Shown here one piece after another: positions 16,454 to 23,550 of a stretch of DNA of 64,000 bases (position 1 is the first letter of the stretch; every line of letters begins with the position of its first letter). The notes under the pieces were generated by a model. That model made no database searches. It saw nothing but the letters and a program-made list of their open reading frames with translations, and was not told where the DNA came from. Position numbers and translations under genes: made by a program. The DNA is taken from the NCBI RefSeq assembly GCF_002934545.1, contig NZ_PTJA01000016.1:62001-126000 (forward strand). Direction: 5' to 3'. The DNA comes from Lacrimispora xylanisolvens (GTDB lineage: Bacteria; Bacillota; Clostridia; Lachnospirales; Lachnospiraceae).

Positions 16454-17076
16454 TTGTCATATACCTCCAACTTGGAAACAGAAACTTCATATGCTCTGCG
16501 ATACTCTATCTGCGTTTCGGACATCTTCTTCTCATAATTCCGGCTCTGAATTCTTCCAAATATTTCCATCCTACAACCGACAGAAAGCCCCATAGCATAT
16601 CTTGCGTTTCTCCCCCATACAATACAGGGAATATAATCTGATTTTCCATATGGGCGGTTCACAGCAAGAAGCAGATCAGCAATCTCACGTCCAAGCGGAG
16701 TCTTTCTATATACCGGCGGCTTGCACAGATACCCATTCAGCGTAATAGAATTCGTTTTGGTATAGTCTGTAAATTTCTGGTCCATTAAGAATATTTCCTT
16801 AACGAATACAGAAAGAATAAGCCTTTTTTTATCTCCACCGCACTGGTTAAATGAACGAAACTGTCCAACAACTTCTACCGTGTTGCCCATGGAGATCCCG
16901 TCCGTATTTATCAGCCGTTCTGAGATGATAAGTGGAATAATGTCCACCTGCTCGCTAAGCCGTGTTACAGCCAAATCTACTGAGTAAAATCCCTCGCCAA
17001 ATACCTCATGGTTAAAAGTAAAACCGGAAACTATTTCTCCGATTAAAGTAACTGTATTGTTCTGCAGTGCATCCAT
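16450..17076 (-). CDS. SSB-like protein with two OB-fold halves
   Basis: 208 residues with two similar halves. The first begins NNTVTLIGEIVSGFTFNHE and the second, near residue 108, TNSITLNGYLCKPPVYRKTP, followed by DLLLAVNRPYGKSDYIPCIV, a standard SSB beta pattern. This looks like a duplicated SSB-type OB fold. It lacks the acidic C-terminal tip of SSB. It opens the recombination module and is separate from the conventional ssb at 8990-9436. AGGAGG precedes the ATG. Confidence 0.78.
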   Translation of the reverse strand: MDALQNNTVTLIGEIVSGFTFNHEVFGEGFYSVDLAVTRLSEQVDIIPLIISERLINTDGISMGNTVEVVGQFRSFNQCGGDKKRLILSVFVKEIFLMDQKFTDYTKTNSITLNGYLCKPPVYRKTPLGREIADLLLAVNRPYGKSDYIPCIVWGRNARYAMGLSVGCRMEIFGRIQSRNYEKKMSETQIEYRRAYEVSVSKLEVYDK

Positions 17077-17088
17077 AGTGTTTTCCTC

Positions 17089-17361
17089 CTATTTAAGCTG
17101 TAATTTTTCAGCAACCATTGTATAAATCATTTCAAGAGTTTCTCTCTGTGCAATCTTACATTTGGGCGATGTTGCTATCACCACTTTGAGAAGTAAAAAA
17201 ACACATCCGGCAATAACGCCTGTGACTGTACCGTTAATTTCAGTTGTGATTTCGCCATTCTTCCCTGGCTGTTTCTTAAAAGATAAATTTACAGGCTCGA
17301 TCTTTGCCTGCTCTGTTTCGGGTAAAGATGCTAATAAAATAGCTTTTAATAATTCTTCCAT
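17089..17361 (-). CDS. Hypothetical protein, 90 aa
   Basis: A 90-residue protein with one apolar stretch (TGVIAGCVFLLLKVVIATSP, about 46-65) that could be a membrane segment or a buried helix. No family recognised. It is 12 bases from the SSB-like gene, in the same leftward operon. Confidence 0.6.
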   Translation of the reverse strand: MEELLKAILLASLPETEQAKIEPVNLSFKKQPGKNGEITTEINGTVTGVIAGCVFLLLKVVIATSPKCKIAQRETLEMIYTMVAEKLQLK

Positions 17362-17403
17362 CTTGATTTCCTCCTGCGAATCCCTTATACTGGGATTGTA
17401 AAA

Positions 17404-17595
17404 TTATTTAGTATCAAATTGATTCCCTGGGAGGTGCGACTCCTGGGGTTTCTGTATTTCAGATAAATCAGCCATAGTAAGTCCTCTTAGAATGGCGTTT
17501 ATCCAAAATTCTTTCATATTCCAGTCAACCTGAACTGGTCCATGATCATCAATAGCTTGTAAGATAATTTCTGCTGTTTTACGCTTGTCCACCAT
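17404..17595 (-). CDS. Hypothetical protein, 63 aa
   Basis: A 63-residue protein starting MVDKRKTAEIILQAIDDHGP. An AGAGGT ribosome site precedes it. No domain recognised; the size and position match the small early genes near the immunity switch of Firmicutes prophages. Confidence 0.6.
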   Translation of the reverse strand: MVDKRKTAEIILQAIDDHGPVQVDWNMKEFWINAILRGLTMADLSEIQKPQESHLPGNQFDTK

Positions 17596-17607
17596 TGTCT
17601 TTACCTC

Positions 17608-17748
17608 TCACTCCACATCGGCTGTGCCGATGATCAGGCCATCATTGATGCAAACCGGATACCAGTTGCCTAACATAACCTGCCTATCAAGTTCTAAAAT
17701 CGGGACAGAGTTAATATCTTTATGTTCTGTTGCAGATAAATTCTTCAT
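17608..17748 (-). CDS. Small phage protein, 46 aa
   Basis: ATG at 17748 has GGAGGTG seven bases upstream, and the frame ends with TGA at 17608. The peptide starts MKNLSATEHKDINSVPILEL and ends IIGTADVE. The 63-aa gene starts 12 bases after its stop. No family recognised; the strong ribosome site supports it. Confidence 0.6.
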   Translation of the reverse strand: MKNLSATEHKDINSVPILELDRQVMLGNWYPVCINDGLIIGTADVE

Positions 17749-17755
17749 CTCTTAT

Positions 17756-17974
17756 TCACCTCCCTTCTATCTCTTCAACCGCTGAATCAATTTCTTCTAT
17801 ACTTCTTCCAAGAAATTGTGCCAACTCTACGGCAAGTACTACAACATTAGCCTTACTACCATTTTTTTCATAAGAGCCTGGGAATTTTCCAGTTCGTACC
17901 TTTTCAATGAAAAATCCCCGGTCTACACCAACTATCTTTGCTGCCGTGGCAGTTCTAACACGATTCTTTTTCAA
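17756..17974 (-). CDS. Small HTH protein, Cro/excisionase-like
   Basis: 72 residues. TATAAKIVGVDRGFFIEKVR near the N-terminus fits a helix-turn-helix of the excisionase or Cro type, and an acidic helix ends the protein. It is the second gene of the leftward early operon after cro, a usual site for a DNA-binding early regulator. Which function it has cannot be told from sequence alone. Confidence 0.6.
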   Translation of the reverse strand: MKKNRVRTATAAKIVGVDRGFFIEKVRTGKFPGSYEKNGSKANVVVLAVELAQFLGRSIEEIDSAVEEIEGR

Positions 17975-18022
17975 TGCTTTCTACCTCCGTTTTTATTGAG
18001 ATTACTTATCTCCCCTTTTTAA

Positions 18023-18051
18023 TTGACACGTTCTTAATACAGTGGTATATT
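18023..18051 (+). promoter_or_regulatory. Rightward promoter antisense to cro, inside an inverted repeat
   Basis: TTGACA (18023-18028) and TATATT (18046-18051) are separated by 17 bases. The nearest rightward gene is the repressor at 18448, so a transcript from here would cross cro in antisense and enter the repressor gene. An inverted repeat, ACACGTTC (18026-18033) and GAACGTGT (18062-18069), brackets the -10 and would be a natural protein-binding site. Confidence 0.5.
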
Positions 18052-18073
18052 ATAGCTATTCGAACGTGTGTTC

Positions 18074-18283
18074 TTATGCAATTTTATCTTCTCTTTTGAA
18101 AAGATCTTCTAATGATAATTCCGGATCAAGTAATTCCCGAATTAATAGAACTTCCGACCAAGAAAAGTCTGTCATACCATTTAGCTTATTTCTGAGACTT
18201 TTTTCAGACATATTGGCTAAAGTTGCAAACCTTCCTATTGTATAGCCTCTTTTATCAATTTCATTTCTTAGCCGATAATACAT
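18074..18283 (-). CDS. Cro-like XRE-family regulator
   Basis: 69 residues, nearly all helix-turn-helix: YTIGRFATLANMSEKSLRNK forms the XRE DNA-binding helices. It is divergent from the repressor gene and first in the leftward early operon, the position of Cro. AAAGGAGG precedes the ATG, and its promoter (18324-18352) is overlapped by operator half-sites. It most likely represses the repressor promoter and commits the phage to lytic growth. Confidence 0.8.
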   Translation of the reverse strand: MYYRLRNEIDKRGYTIGRFATLANMSEKSLRNKLNGMTDFSWSEVLLIRELLDPELSLEDLFKREDKIA

Positions 18284-18323
18284 ATCATCGCCTCCTTTAC
18301 CGTTGACGGTTATTTATGTTGTA

Positions 18324-18352
18324 AGTATATATCCTTTAACGGTAAAAGTCAA
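18324..18352 (-). promoter_or_regulatory. Leftward early (cro) promoter
   Basis: Read leftward, TTGACT (18352-18347) and TATACT (18329-18324) are 17 bases apart. An operator half-site TTAACGGTAAA lies in the spacer, and ACCGTTGACGGT (18299-18310) lies just downstream. Confidence 0.75.
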
Positions 18353-18393
18353 CTGATATTTTAGATTATTTTACCGTTAATGGAAAATTGTTA

Positions 18394-18422
18394 TTGACAT
18401 TTTATATACTAAGCGGTAAAAT
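18394..18422 (+). promoter_or_regulatory. Repressor maintenance promoter
   Basis: TTGACA (18394-18399) and TAAAAT (18417-18422) with a 17-base spacer. The palindrome at 18414-18429 covers the -10, so the repressor or Cro can shut it. Confidence 0.75.
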
Positions 18423-18447
18423 ATTACCGTAGTAGGAGGTGAGAAAA

Positions 18448-18762
18448 ATGGGATTAGAAAGAATAAATGAATACAAAAAGAAATTAGGCATGACTACAGA
18501 AGATTTATCGGAGAAGTCAGGTGTTCCTATCGGCACTTTGAATAAAATTTTAAGCGGAGCTACAAAAGATCCTAAATTAGAAACATTAAAAGCTATAGCT
18601 CGCGTATTAGGGTTGTCATTAGATGATTTTGATGATAGCAGTCGTAAAGCTATTTATGAACCTACATATGATGACATTCAAAGTCTCATTGCCAGAAACG
18701 GTAAGAAACTCACGCTCGAACAAAAACAGGACATTATTAGAACTCTTCTGTCCGATGACTAA
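18448..18762 (+). CDS. XRE-family prophage repressor
   Basis: 104 residues from ATG 18448, with AGGAGGT seven bases upstream; a GTG nine bases earlier overlaps that site and is unlikely. The XRE helix-turn-helix covers about 7-60 (MTTEDLSEKSGVPIGTLNKI, LETLKAIARVLGLSLDD). A short helical tail follows, with no peptidase domain. It is followed 11 bases later by an ImmA/IrrE protease, the standard pair in which the protease cleaves the repressor on induction. Confidence 0.85.
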   Translation: MGLERINEYKKKLGMTTEDLSEKSGVPIGTLNKILSGATKDPKLETLKAIARVLGLSLDDFDDSSRKAIYEPTYDDIQSLIARNGKKLTLEQKQDIIRTLLSDD

Positions 18763-18773
18763 GGAGAAATTTT

Positions 18774-19430
18774 TTGTTGGAGCAAAACGGAATAATCGAG
18801 AAAACATTAGAAGTATTTAAAAAATGTGAGGTAAAAACTTTCCCTATTGACTGTATTAAAATAATCACTGGCCTTGATATACCATTATATAAGTACTCGG
18901 ATCTACCAGAGGCAAAGATCAATAAATGCCTCCAGGTTAGTGACGATGCTTTCACTCTTCAGGGCGTAATTTTTTACAATGATAAATTCCCTCATACAGA
19001 ACGCCAACGATTTTCATTGATGCATGAAGTTGGTCATATTATACTTAATCATGAAGGGGAGTCTTCTGATAATGAAAAAGAGGCAGATCTATTTGCAAGT
19101 AATATATTGGCTCCCAGATCCGTCATTTGGCATTTACATTTTAATTCAGTAAAAGATATTTGTGAGACTTTTGATGTGTCATGCATGGCAGCAAACCGAA
19201 TATTAGCAGACTATAAGATATTCCCCTTGTGGGAACATAAAAACTTACATAAAAATATACGCGATTGGTTTTTTCCATACACTCACGCAACTACCAAAAA
19301 TACAACGAAAAAAGAATCAGATTATTATGATAACGACTCTGACTTTCTAAATGTTCACCGTTTCGTTGTAGGGGAAGAATACATTTTTAGTAATACAGAA
19401 TATTATCATTTACATGGGTCAGTATTTTAA
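18774..19430 (+). CDS. ImmA/IrrE-family metallopeptidase
   Basis: 218 residues from TTG 18774, seven bases after AAGGAG. LMHEVGHIILNHE (about 82-94) is the HEXXH zinc motif, and EADLFASNILAP (about 104-115) supplies the third ligand and the usual following helix. By analogy with ImmA of ICEBs1 it cleaves the upstream XRE repressor to induce the prophage. Its gene follows the repressor in one transcript. Confidence 0.88.
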   Translation: MLEQNGIIEKTLEVFKKCEVKTFPIDCIKIITGLDIPLYKYSDLPEAKINKCLQVSDDAFTLQGVIFYNDKFPHTERQRFSLMHEVGHIILNHEGESSDNEKEADLFASNILAPRSVIWHLHFNSVKDICETFDVSCMAANRILADYKIFPLWEHKNLHKNIRDWFFPYTHATTKNTTKKESDYYDNDSDFLNVHRFVVGEEYIFSNTEYYHLHGSVF

Positions 19431-19446
19431 TATATGGGGTACTAAT

Positions 19447-19587
19447 ATGATCTCTACAAAAAAAGCCACTACGATTATCTGTGAAAAGGATAAAGATAAA
19501 CGGAATGAGCTGATAGACAAGCTTTCAGATGAAGATGCAAAATATTTACTAAAACAATATTTAACTGTTATTCATGGGGATCCTTAA
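19447..19587 (+). CDS. Possible small protein, 46 aa
   Basis: ATG at 19447 opens a 46-codon frame (MISTKKATTIICEKDKDKRN at the start) ending at TAA 19585-19587. The ribosome site is weak. It begins 17 bases after the ImmA gene and could be the last gene of the repressor transcript. A short hairpin with a T run follows at about 19608-19627. Confidence 0.45.
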   Translation: MISTKKATTIICEKDKDKRNELIDKLSDEDAKYLLKQYLTVIHGDP

Positions 19588-19658
19588 TTTGATTTCAAAA
19601 TAGAATTAAAATAGCCTATAGGCTTTTTAATATAAATCTAAAGAAAAGAGGGAATGGG

Positions 19659-20186
19659 ATGAAAAAGTTTAAATTGTTAATTGCTACTGCTATGATGTCT
19701 ATAGTGTTGAGCTTCGCTTCTTTTGCTGGACAATGGCAGTCAGATTCCAACGGATGGTGGTATCAGAACGATGATGGTACATATCCAGTTAATGCTTGGC
19801 AATGGATTGACGGGGATGCAGATGGTGTTTTAGAATGTTACTATTTCAATGAAAAAGGCTACTGCCTTACTAATACGACTACACCTGATGGTAAAACCGT
19901 AAATTCAAACGGTGCACTGATTATTTCCGGCATTGTTCAAACACAGACTATACAGAACACCTCAACCGCAAAAAGCGGGAGCTCTGGTAAATCAGGGGCT
20001 ACCCAACCAACACAAACTGCTTCTAAGGAAACCACTTCTAATAATAAGGAACGAATGGTATGGGTATCAAGAACAGGGACAAAATACCATTCTGATTCTA
20101 ATTGCAGTAATATGAAAAATCCATCTCATATGACACAATCGGAAGCTGAGTCACTCGGTAGAACTCCCTGTTCGAAATGCTATTAA
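19659..20186 (+). CDS. Secreted protein with cell-wall-binding repeat and Cys/His tail
   Basis: 175 residues. The N-terminus MKKFKLLIATAMMSIVLSFA is a signal peptide. Mature protein begins near GQWQSDSNGWWYQNDDGTYP, an aromatic repeat of the choline/cell-wall-binding type, continuing to about residue 90. A Ser/Thr/Gln-rich linker leads to a C-terminal module, VWVSRTGTKYHSDSNCSNMK then SLGRTPCSKCY, with His and three Cys that could bind metal. Similar tails occur on secreted nucleases and wall proteins. It has its own ribosome site and lies between the lysogeny genes and integrase, a usual place for lysogenic-conversion cargo. Confidence 0.75.
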   Translation: MKKFKLLIATAMMSIVLSFASFAGQWQSDSNGWWYQNDDGTYPVNAWQWIDGDADGVLECYYFNEKGYCLTNTTTPDGKTVNSNGALIISGIVQTQTIQNTSTAKSGSSGKSGATQPTQTASKETTSNNKERMVWVSRTGTKYHSDSNCSNMKNPSHMTQSEAESLGRTPCSKCY

Positions 20187-20352
20187 TTAAATTACAAAAC
20201 CGCCCGGTGCTACCAACACCGAACGGCTTCACATAGATTATACCGACAGTGCCGATACATACTATTCTTCAAATACATTGTATCACCCTGGCACTAAACT
20301 GTAAACCGGTATAGTGTTATTTTTATACTCTTTTTCAGGAAAGGATGATTTT

Positions 20353-21615
20353 ATGTCGTTAGTAAAATGTCCAGAATGCCAAGGACAAATAAGCACACAG
20401 GCAACTACATGCCCTCACTGTGGGTACCCAATTCTCCCAGTTGAAAATAATAAAAGCAAACGAGGCAGACCAAAGAAATCAGATCAACAATCATTAATGC
20501 GTTTACCCAACGGCTATGGTACCATAAAAGCATTACCAGGTAATCGCCGTCGACCCTTTGCAGCAATGGTCAATCCTAAACTTACACTTAATGAAGATAC
20601 TGGGAAAAGCTATTATACATATGATTTTCTAGGATCTTTTCCGGAAAAGATAGATGCTTATAAAGCAATTTTAAGCTATCAGGAGAATCCATATGATTTG
20701 AAAAATGACCTGACTATCAAAGAATTATACGATGTATGGTTACCCAAATACATAGATGATAATAACTTAGATGATAATAGGCGTAAAGCCTATGATGCAA
20801 TTTTCAAATATTGCGAGCCAGTTTATGATATTAAAGTTACAAATTTCATGCCAGCTATGATTGAAGATCTTATAAAGAATGCGTACAAAACTGGAGATAG
20901 GGGAAATGAAGCAGGTAAAAGAATAGCTGCTACTTCCACAGTAAAAAGCAACATGAAGATATTATTTAATCTTCTTTTTGATTACGCTGTCTTTCTCCGG
21001 ATAGTATCCGATAACTACGCACGTACCTTTACAATAAACACCAGTAAGGAATCTAAGCAAACGTCAAGAGTAGGACGGCCATACACCAATGAGGAGTTAG
21101 CAATTCTATGGGATAATATTGGAGATATTTTTATTGACATGACAATAGTTCAATGCTACTCTGGTTGGCGTCCGGGTGAAGTTATAACTCTCTCTGTAAA
21201 TAATATCGATCTGAAAAACAGAACATATACTGGTGGAATTAAAACTGAAAATGGAATTAATAGAATAGTCCCGATCCACCCAAAAGTTTTACCTATAATA
21301 CAGAAGTACTATAATGAAGCCAATGATGTAGGACGTCCTATGCTGTTTGGACGTACAAAACAATTTCATGGTTCTTATAGATATATTGAAAATTCCTTTA
21401 GACATTCGTTGTTGAAAAAAGAAGAAGAACTCGGAATCTCGGGACATGTATTACACGATGGCAGACATACCTTCTCAACAATGGCAAAGAAATATGGAAT
21501 TAATGAATTTGCAAGGAAAAAAATTATGGGTCATGCCATTAAAGATTTAACTGATAGGGTTTATACTCACATGGATATTGAATGGTTCCGAAATGAAATT
21601 GAGAAGATTTTATAG
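20353..21615 (+). CDS. int: Tyrosine site-specific integrase with N-terminal zinc ribbon
   Basis: 420 residues from ATG 20353, behind GGAAAGGA. Residues about 4-26 form a zinc ribbon (CPECQ and CPHCG), unusual for integrases but seen in some Firmicutes ones. An arm-binding region and core-binding domain follow. The catalytic domain shows YSGWRPGE (Arg), HDGRHTF (HxxR), MGHA (His) and DRVYTHM with the nucleophilic Tyr near residue 406. It integrates and excises the prophage. Four 9-bp repeats start at the next base after the stop. Confidence 0.93.
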   Translation: MSLVKCPECQGQISTQATTCPHCGYPILPVENNKSKRGRPKKSDQQSLMRLPNGYGTIKALPGNRRRPFAAMVNPKLTLNEDTGKSYYTYDFLGSFPEKIDAYKAILSYQENPYDLKNDLTIKELYDVWLPKYIDDNNLDDNRRKAYDAIFKYCEPVYDIKVTNFMPAMIEDLIKNAYKTGDRGNEAGKRIAATSTVKSNMKILFNLLFDYAVFLRIVSDNYARTFTINTSKESKQTSRVGRPYTNEELAILWDNIGDIFIDMTIVQCYSGWRPGEVITLSVNNIDLKNRTYTGGIKTENGINRIVPIHPKVLPIIQKYYNEANDVGRPMLFGRTKQFHGSYRYIENSFRHSLLKKEEELGISGHVLHDGRHTFSTMAKKYGINEFARKKIMGHAIKDLTDRVYTHMDIEWFRNEIEKIL

Positions 21616-21658
21616 TGTTGTATATCTTGTTGTATAGTGTTGTATAGTTTGTTGCATA
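21616..21658. repeat. Four direct repeats, probable integrase arm sites
   Basis: TGTTGTATA starts at 21616, 21629 and 21639, and TGTTGCATA at 21650, giving spacings of 13, 10 and 11 bases. Near-helical spacing and the position right after int fit arm-type binding sites of a tyrosine integrase. The crossover core should lie just to the right, before about 21850. Confidence 0.65.
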
Positions 21659-21850
21659 GTACGTTACTACCAGTGTAATTATAGGTTGTTTTTGATTAAT
21701 ATTTATTCATTTATAATCAGCTAATATTCATATATCAGCTATAATCGCTTATAAAATACCATCGTTATTCATTCACAGTTTTTTCACAAGCCGTACAAAA
21801 ATTATTTACATCTTCTACAAACTTACTTCACATCTCTCCTATATACTAAG
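21659..21850. other. Probable prophage right boundary, no gene
   Basis: AT-rich sequence with several near-repeats of TATAATCGCTTATAA and TTCATATATCAGC, and no supported reading frame. The attachment core is expected here. The left end of the prophage is outside the window, so the direct repeat that would define it cannot be checked. Confidence 0.45.
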
Positions 21851-21898
21851 TTATAGAAACAAGAACTACTCCAAACTTGTTTTATAAAACTTTTTTTC
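21851..21898 (+). terminator. Intrinsic terminator near the prophage-chromosome junction
   Basis: TTATAGAAACAAG pairs with CTTGTTTTATAA around a 12-base loop, and a run of T residues follows. It would stop rightward transcripts from the prophage before pfp. Confidence 0.6.
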
Positions 21899-21905
21899 AT
21901 AACTC

Positions 21906-21931
21906 GCCGGTGAAACCCACATTTCACCGGC
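21906..21931. repeat. Perfect 10-bp inverted repeat upstream of pfp
   Basis: GCCGGTGAAA and TTTCACCGGC flank a six-base loop, and a T-rich tract follows on the plus strand. It may be a second terminator or the remnant of the terminator of a host gene at the insertion point. Confidence 0.6.
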
Positions 21932-22072
21932 TCCTCCCTTTTTATCCTCTTTTTTCCATTTCCATTCCTTTCCAATTCCCTTATATCCTTTAAATTGGGT
22001 TGCAAAGATGTAGTTTCTATTATAGAATAGGAAACGTGCACCTGGCATATGCAGATTTGGAGGAAATTATAC

Positions 22073-23290
22073 ATGAAGAAAAATGTAATCGTAGGACAAT
22101 CCGGCGGACCAACCGCTGTGATTAATGCAAGCCTTTACGGCGTTATAATAGAAGGAATGGCTCACGAAGAGATCGGCCGGGTTTACGGCATGATCAATGG
22201 CATAGAAGGCTTCATGTCCGGGAATTATATGGATCTGACCAATGATTTAACACAGGAGGAACTGAAACTGCTGAAACTGACACCAGCGGCATACCTTGGC
22301 TCCTGCCGTTATAAACTGCCCGATGATTTGTCATCACCATTCTACCCTGCACTGTTTGAAAAATTCCGTGCAATGGAAATCGGTTATTTCTTTTATATTG
22401 GCGGTAATGATTCCATGGATACCGTAAGCAAGCTTTCCCGGTACGCTTCTCATCACAAAAGCAGCATCAAATTTATCGGTATTCCTAAGACCATTGATAA
22501 TGATCTGATTCATACCGATCACACTCCAGGATTTGGAAGTGCTGCAAAATATGTGGCTGACACGGTACGGGAAATTGTTTTGGATTCCTGTGTTTATCAG
22601 CAAAAGTCTGTGACGATTGTTGAACTCATGGGGCGCCATGCAGGCTGGCTCACCGCTGCCAGTTCACTCGCAAGAAAATTTGAAGGAGATAATCCTGTCC
22701 TGATTTATCTTCCGGAAGCTGCCTTTGAATTTGAACAATTTGCAGCAGATGTAGAAAAGGCTTTGTCTAAAAAAAGTTCCGTGATTGTCTGCATCTCTGA
22801 AGGAATTTCTGATGCAAATGGAAAATTTATTTGTGAGTACGCAGACGAAGTCCGAACCGATACATTTGGCCACAAGATGCTGACCGGAAGCGGTAAAATG
22901 TTAGAGAATTTTGTCCGCAATCGCTTTGGGGTAAAGGTTCGCTCCATTGAGCTTAACGTAAATCAGCGCTGCAGCGGCATGCTTGCATCGGCTACTGATA
23001 TCGAAGAGGCGGTCGCAGCCGGCAGGGAAGGAATTAAAGCTTCCCTTAACGGAGCCACAGGTATTATGATCGCTTTCAAGCGTATCTCTGATTCCCCTTA
23101 TCAGATCCAATGCGTTACGGTTGATGTAAATGAAGTATGCAACAAAGAAAAGCTATTCCCTTCCCATTGGATCTGCGATCATGGTACCAATGTTACAGAA
23201 GATTTTCTTACCTATGCCCTGCCTTTAATTCAGGGTGAGCCAGACAGGGTCATAAAGGATGGAAGACCCCTCTACCTGTACCGGTCTTAA
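22073..23290 (+). CDS. pfp: Pyrophosphate-dependent 6-phosphofructokinase
   Basis: 405 residues from ATG 22073, behind GGAGG. It phosphorylates fructose 6-phosphate in glycolysis. GQSGGPTAVIN is the phosphate-donor loop. GGNDSMDT has Asp where ATP enzymes have Gly, and PKTIDNDL has Lys where ATP enzymes have PGTIDND; both changes mark pyrophosphate use, as known for the family. TPGFGSAAKY and GRHAGWLTA are also conserved. It is monocistronic with a terminator after it. It is the first host gene right of the prophage. Confidence 0.9.
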   Translation: MKKNVIVGQSGGPTAVINASLYGVIIEGMAHEEIGRVYGMINGIEGFMSGNYMDLTNDLTQEELKLLKLTPAAYLGSCRYKLPDDLSSPFYPALFEKFRAMEIGYFFYIGGNDSMDTVSKLSRYASHHKSSIKFIGIPKTIDNDLIHTDHTPGFGSAAKYVADTVREIVLDSCVYQQKSVTIVELMGRHAGWLTAASSLARKFEGDNPVLIYLPEAAFEFEQFAADVEKALSKKSSVIVCISEGISDANGKFICEYADEVRTDTFGHKMLTGSGKMLENFVRNRFGVKVRSIELNVNQRCSGMLASATDIEEAVAAGREGIKASLNGATGIMIAFKRISDSPYQIQCVTVDVNEVCNKEKLFPSHWICDHGTNVTEDFLTYALPLIQGEPDRVIKDGRPLYLYRS

Positions 23291-23310
23291 TATCAGGGGG
23301 GGCAGATAAT

Positions 23311-23358
23311 AAGGCTGTTTTTAGCTGACGACAAAGAATCGGCTTGAAACAGCCTTTT
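23311..23358 (+). terminator. Intrinsic terminator of pfp
   Basis: AAGGCTGTTT (23311-23320) and AAACAGCCTT (23347-23356) pair perfectly, followed by a T run. Confidence 0.85.
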
Positions 23359-23550
23359 TTCTATTCCTGATATATTTTCTCAACTACTCTTTTTTCTGTT
23401 TACACCTTACCCTTTTTTCCTATACGAATTACATGTTTTATATTTATTTTATTATTTTTGTTAAATAAGTAATTTTTTGTATGCTTGCCTCATATGCTTA
23501 TAATAATAGATATTTCTATTTTCTAACGCACTTATGGGAGAAAGTGAACA

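Larger units (their letters stand above)
18297..18430. promoter_or_regulatory. Repressor/Cro operator region
   Basis: The divergent region holds repeated copies of ACCGTTAA or its complement: a palindrome ACCGT-TG-ACGGT (18299-18310), half-sites TTAACGGTAAAA (18336-18347) and TTTTACCGTTAA (18369-18380), and a perfect palindrome CGGTAA-AATA-TTACCG (18414-18429). They overlap the promoters on both sides, so the same proteins can control both directions. Confidence 0.75.

Noticed and set aside
20192-20235. Terminator after the secreted cargo gene
   Set aside because: CGGTG and CACCG pair around a loop, but the stem is interrupted and no T run follows, so transcription may continue into int.
23291-23550. 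Cyclic di-GMP riboswitch before the diguanylate cyclase gene
   Set aside because: The interval holds the pfp terminator and AT-rich sequence; the conserved GEMM core was not seen.
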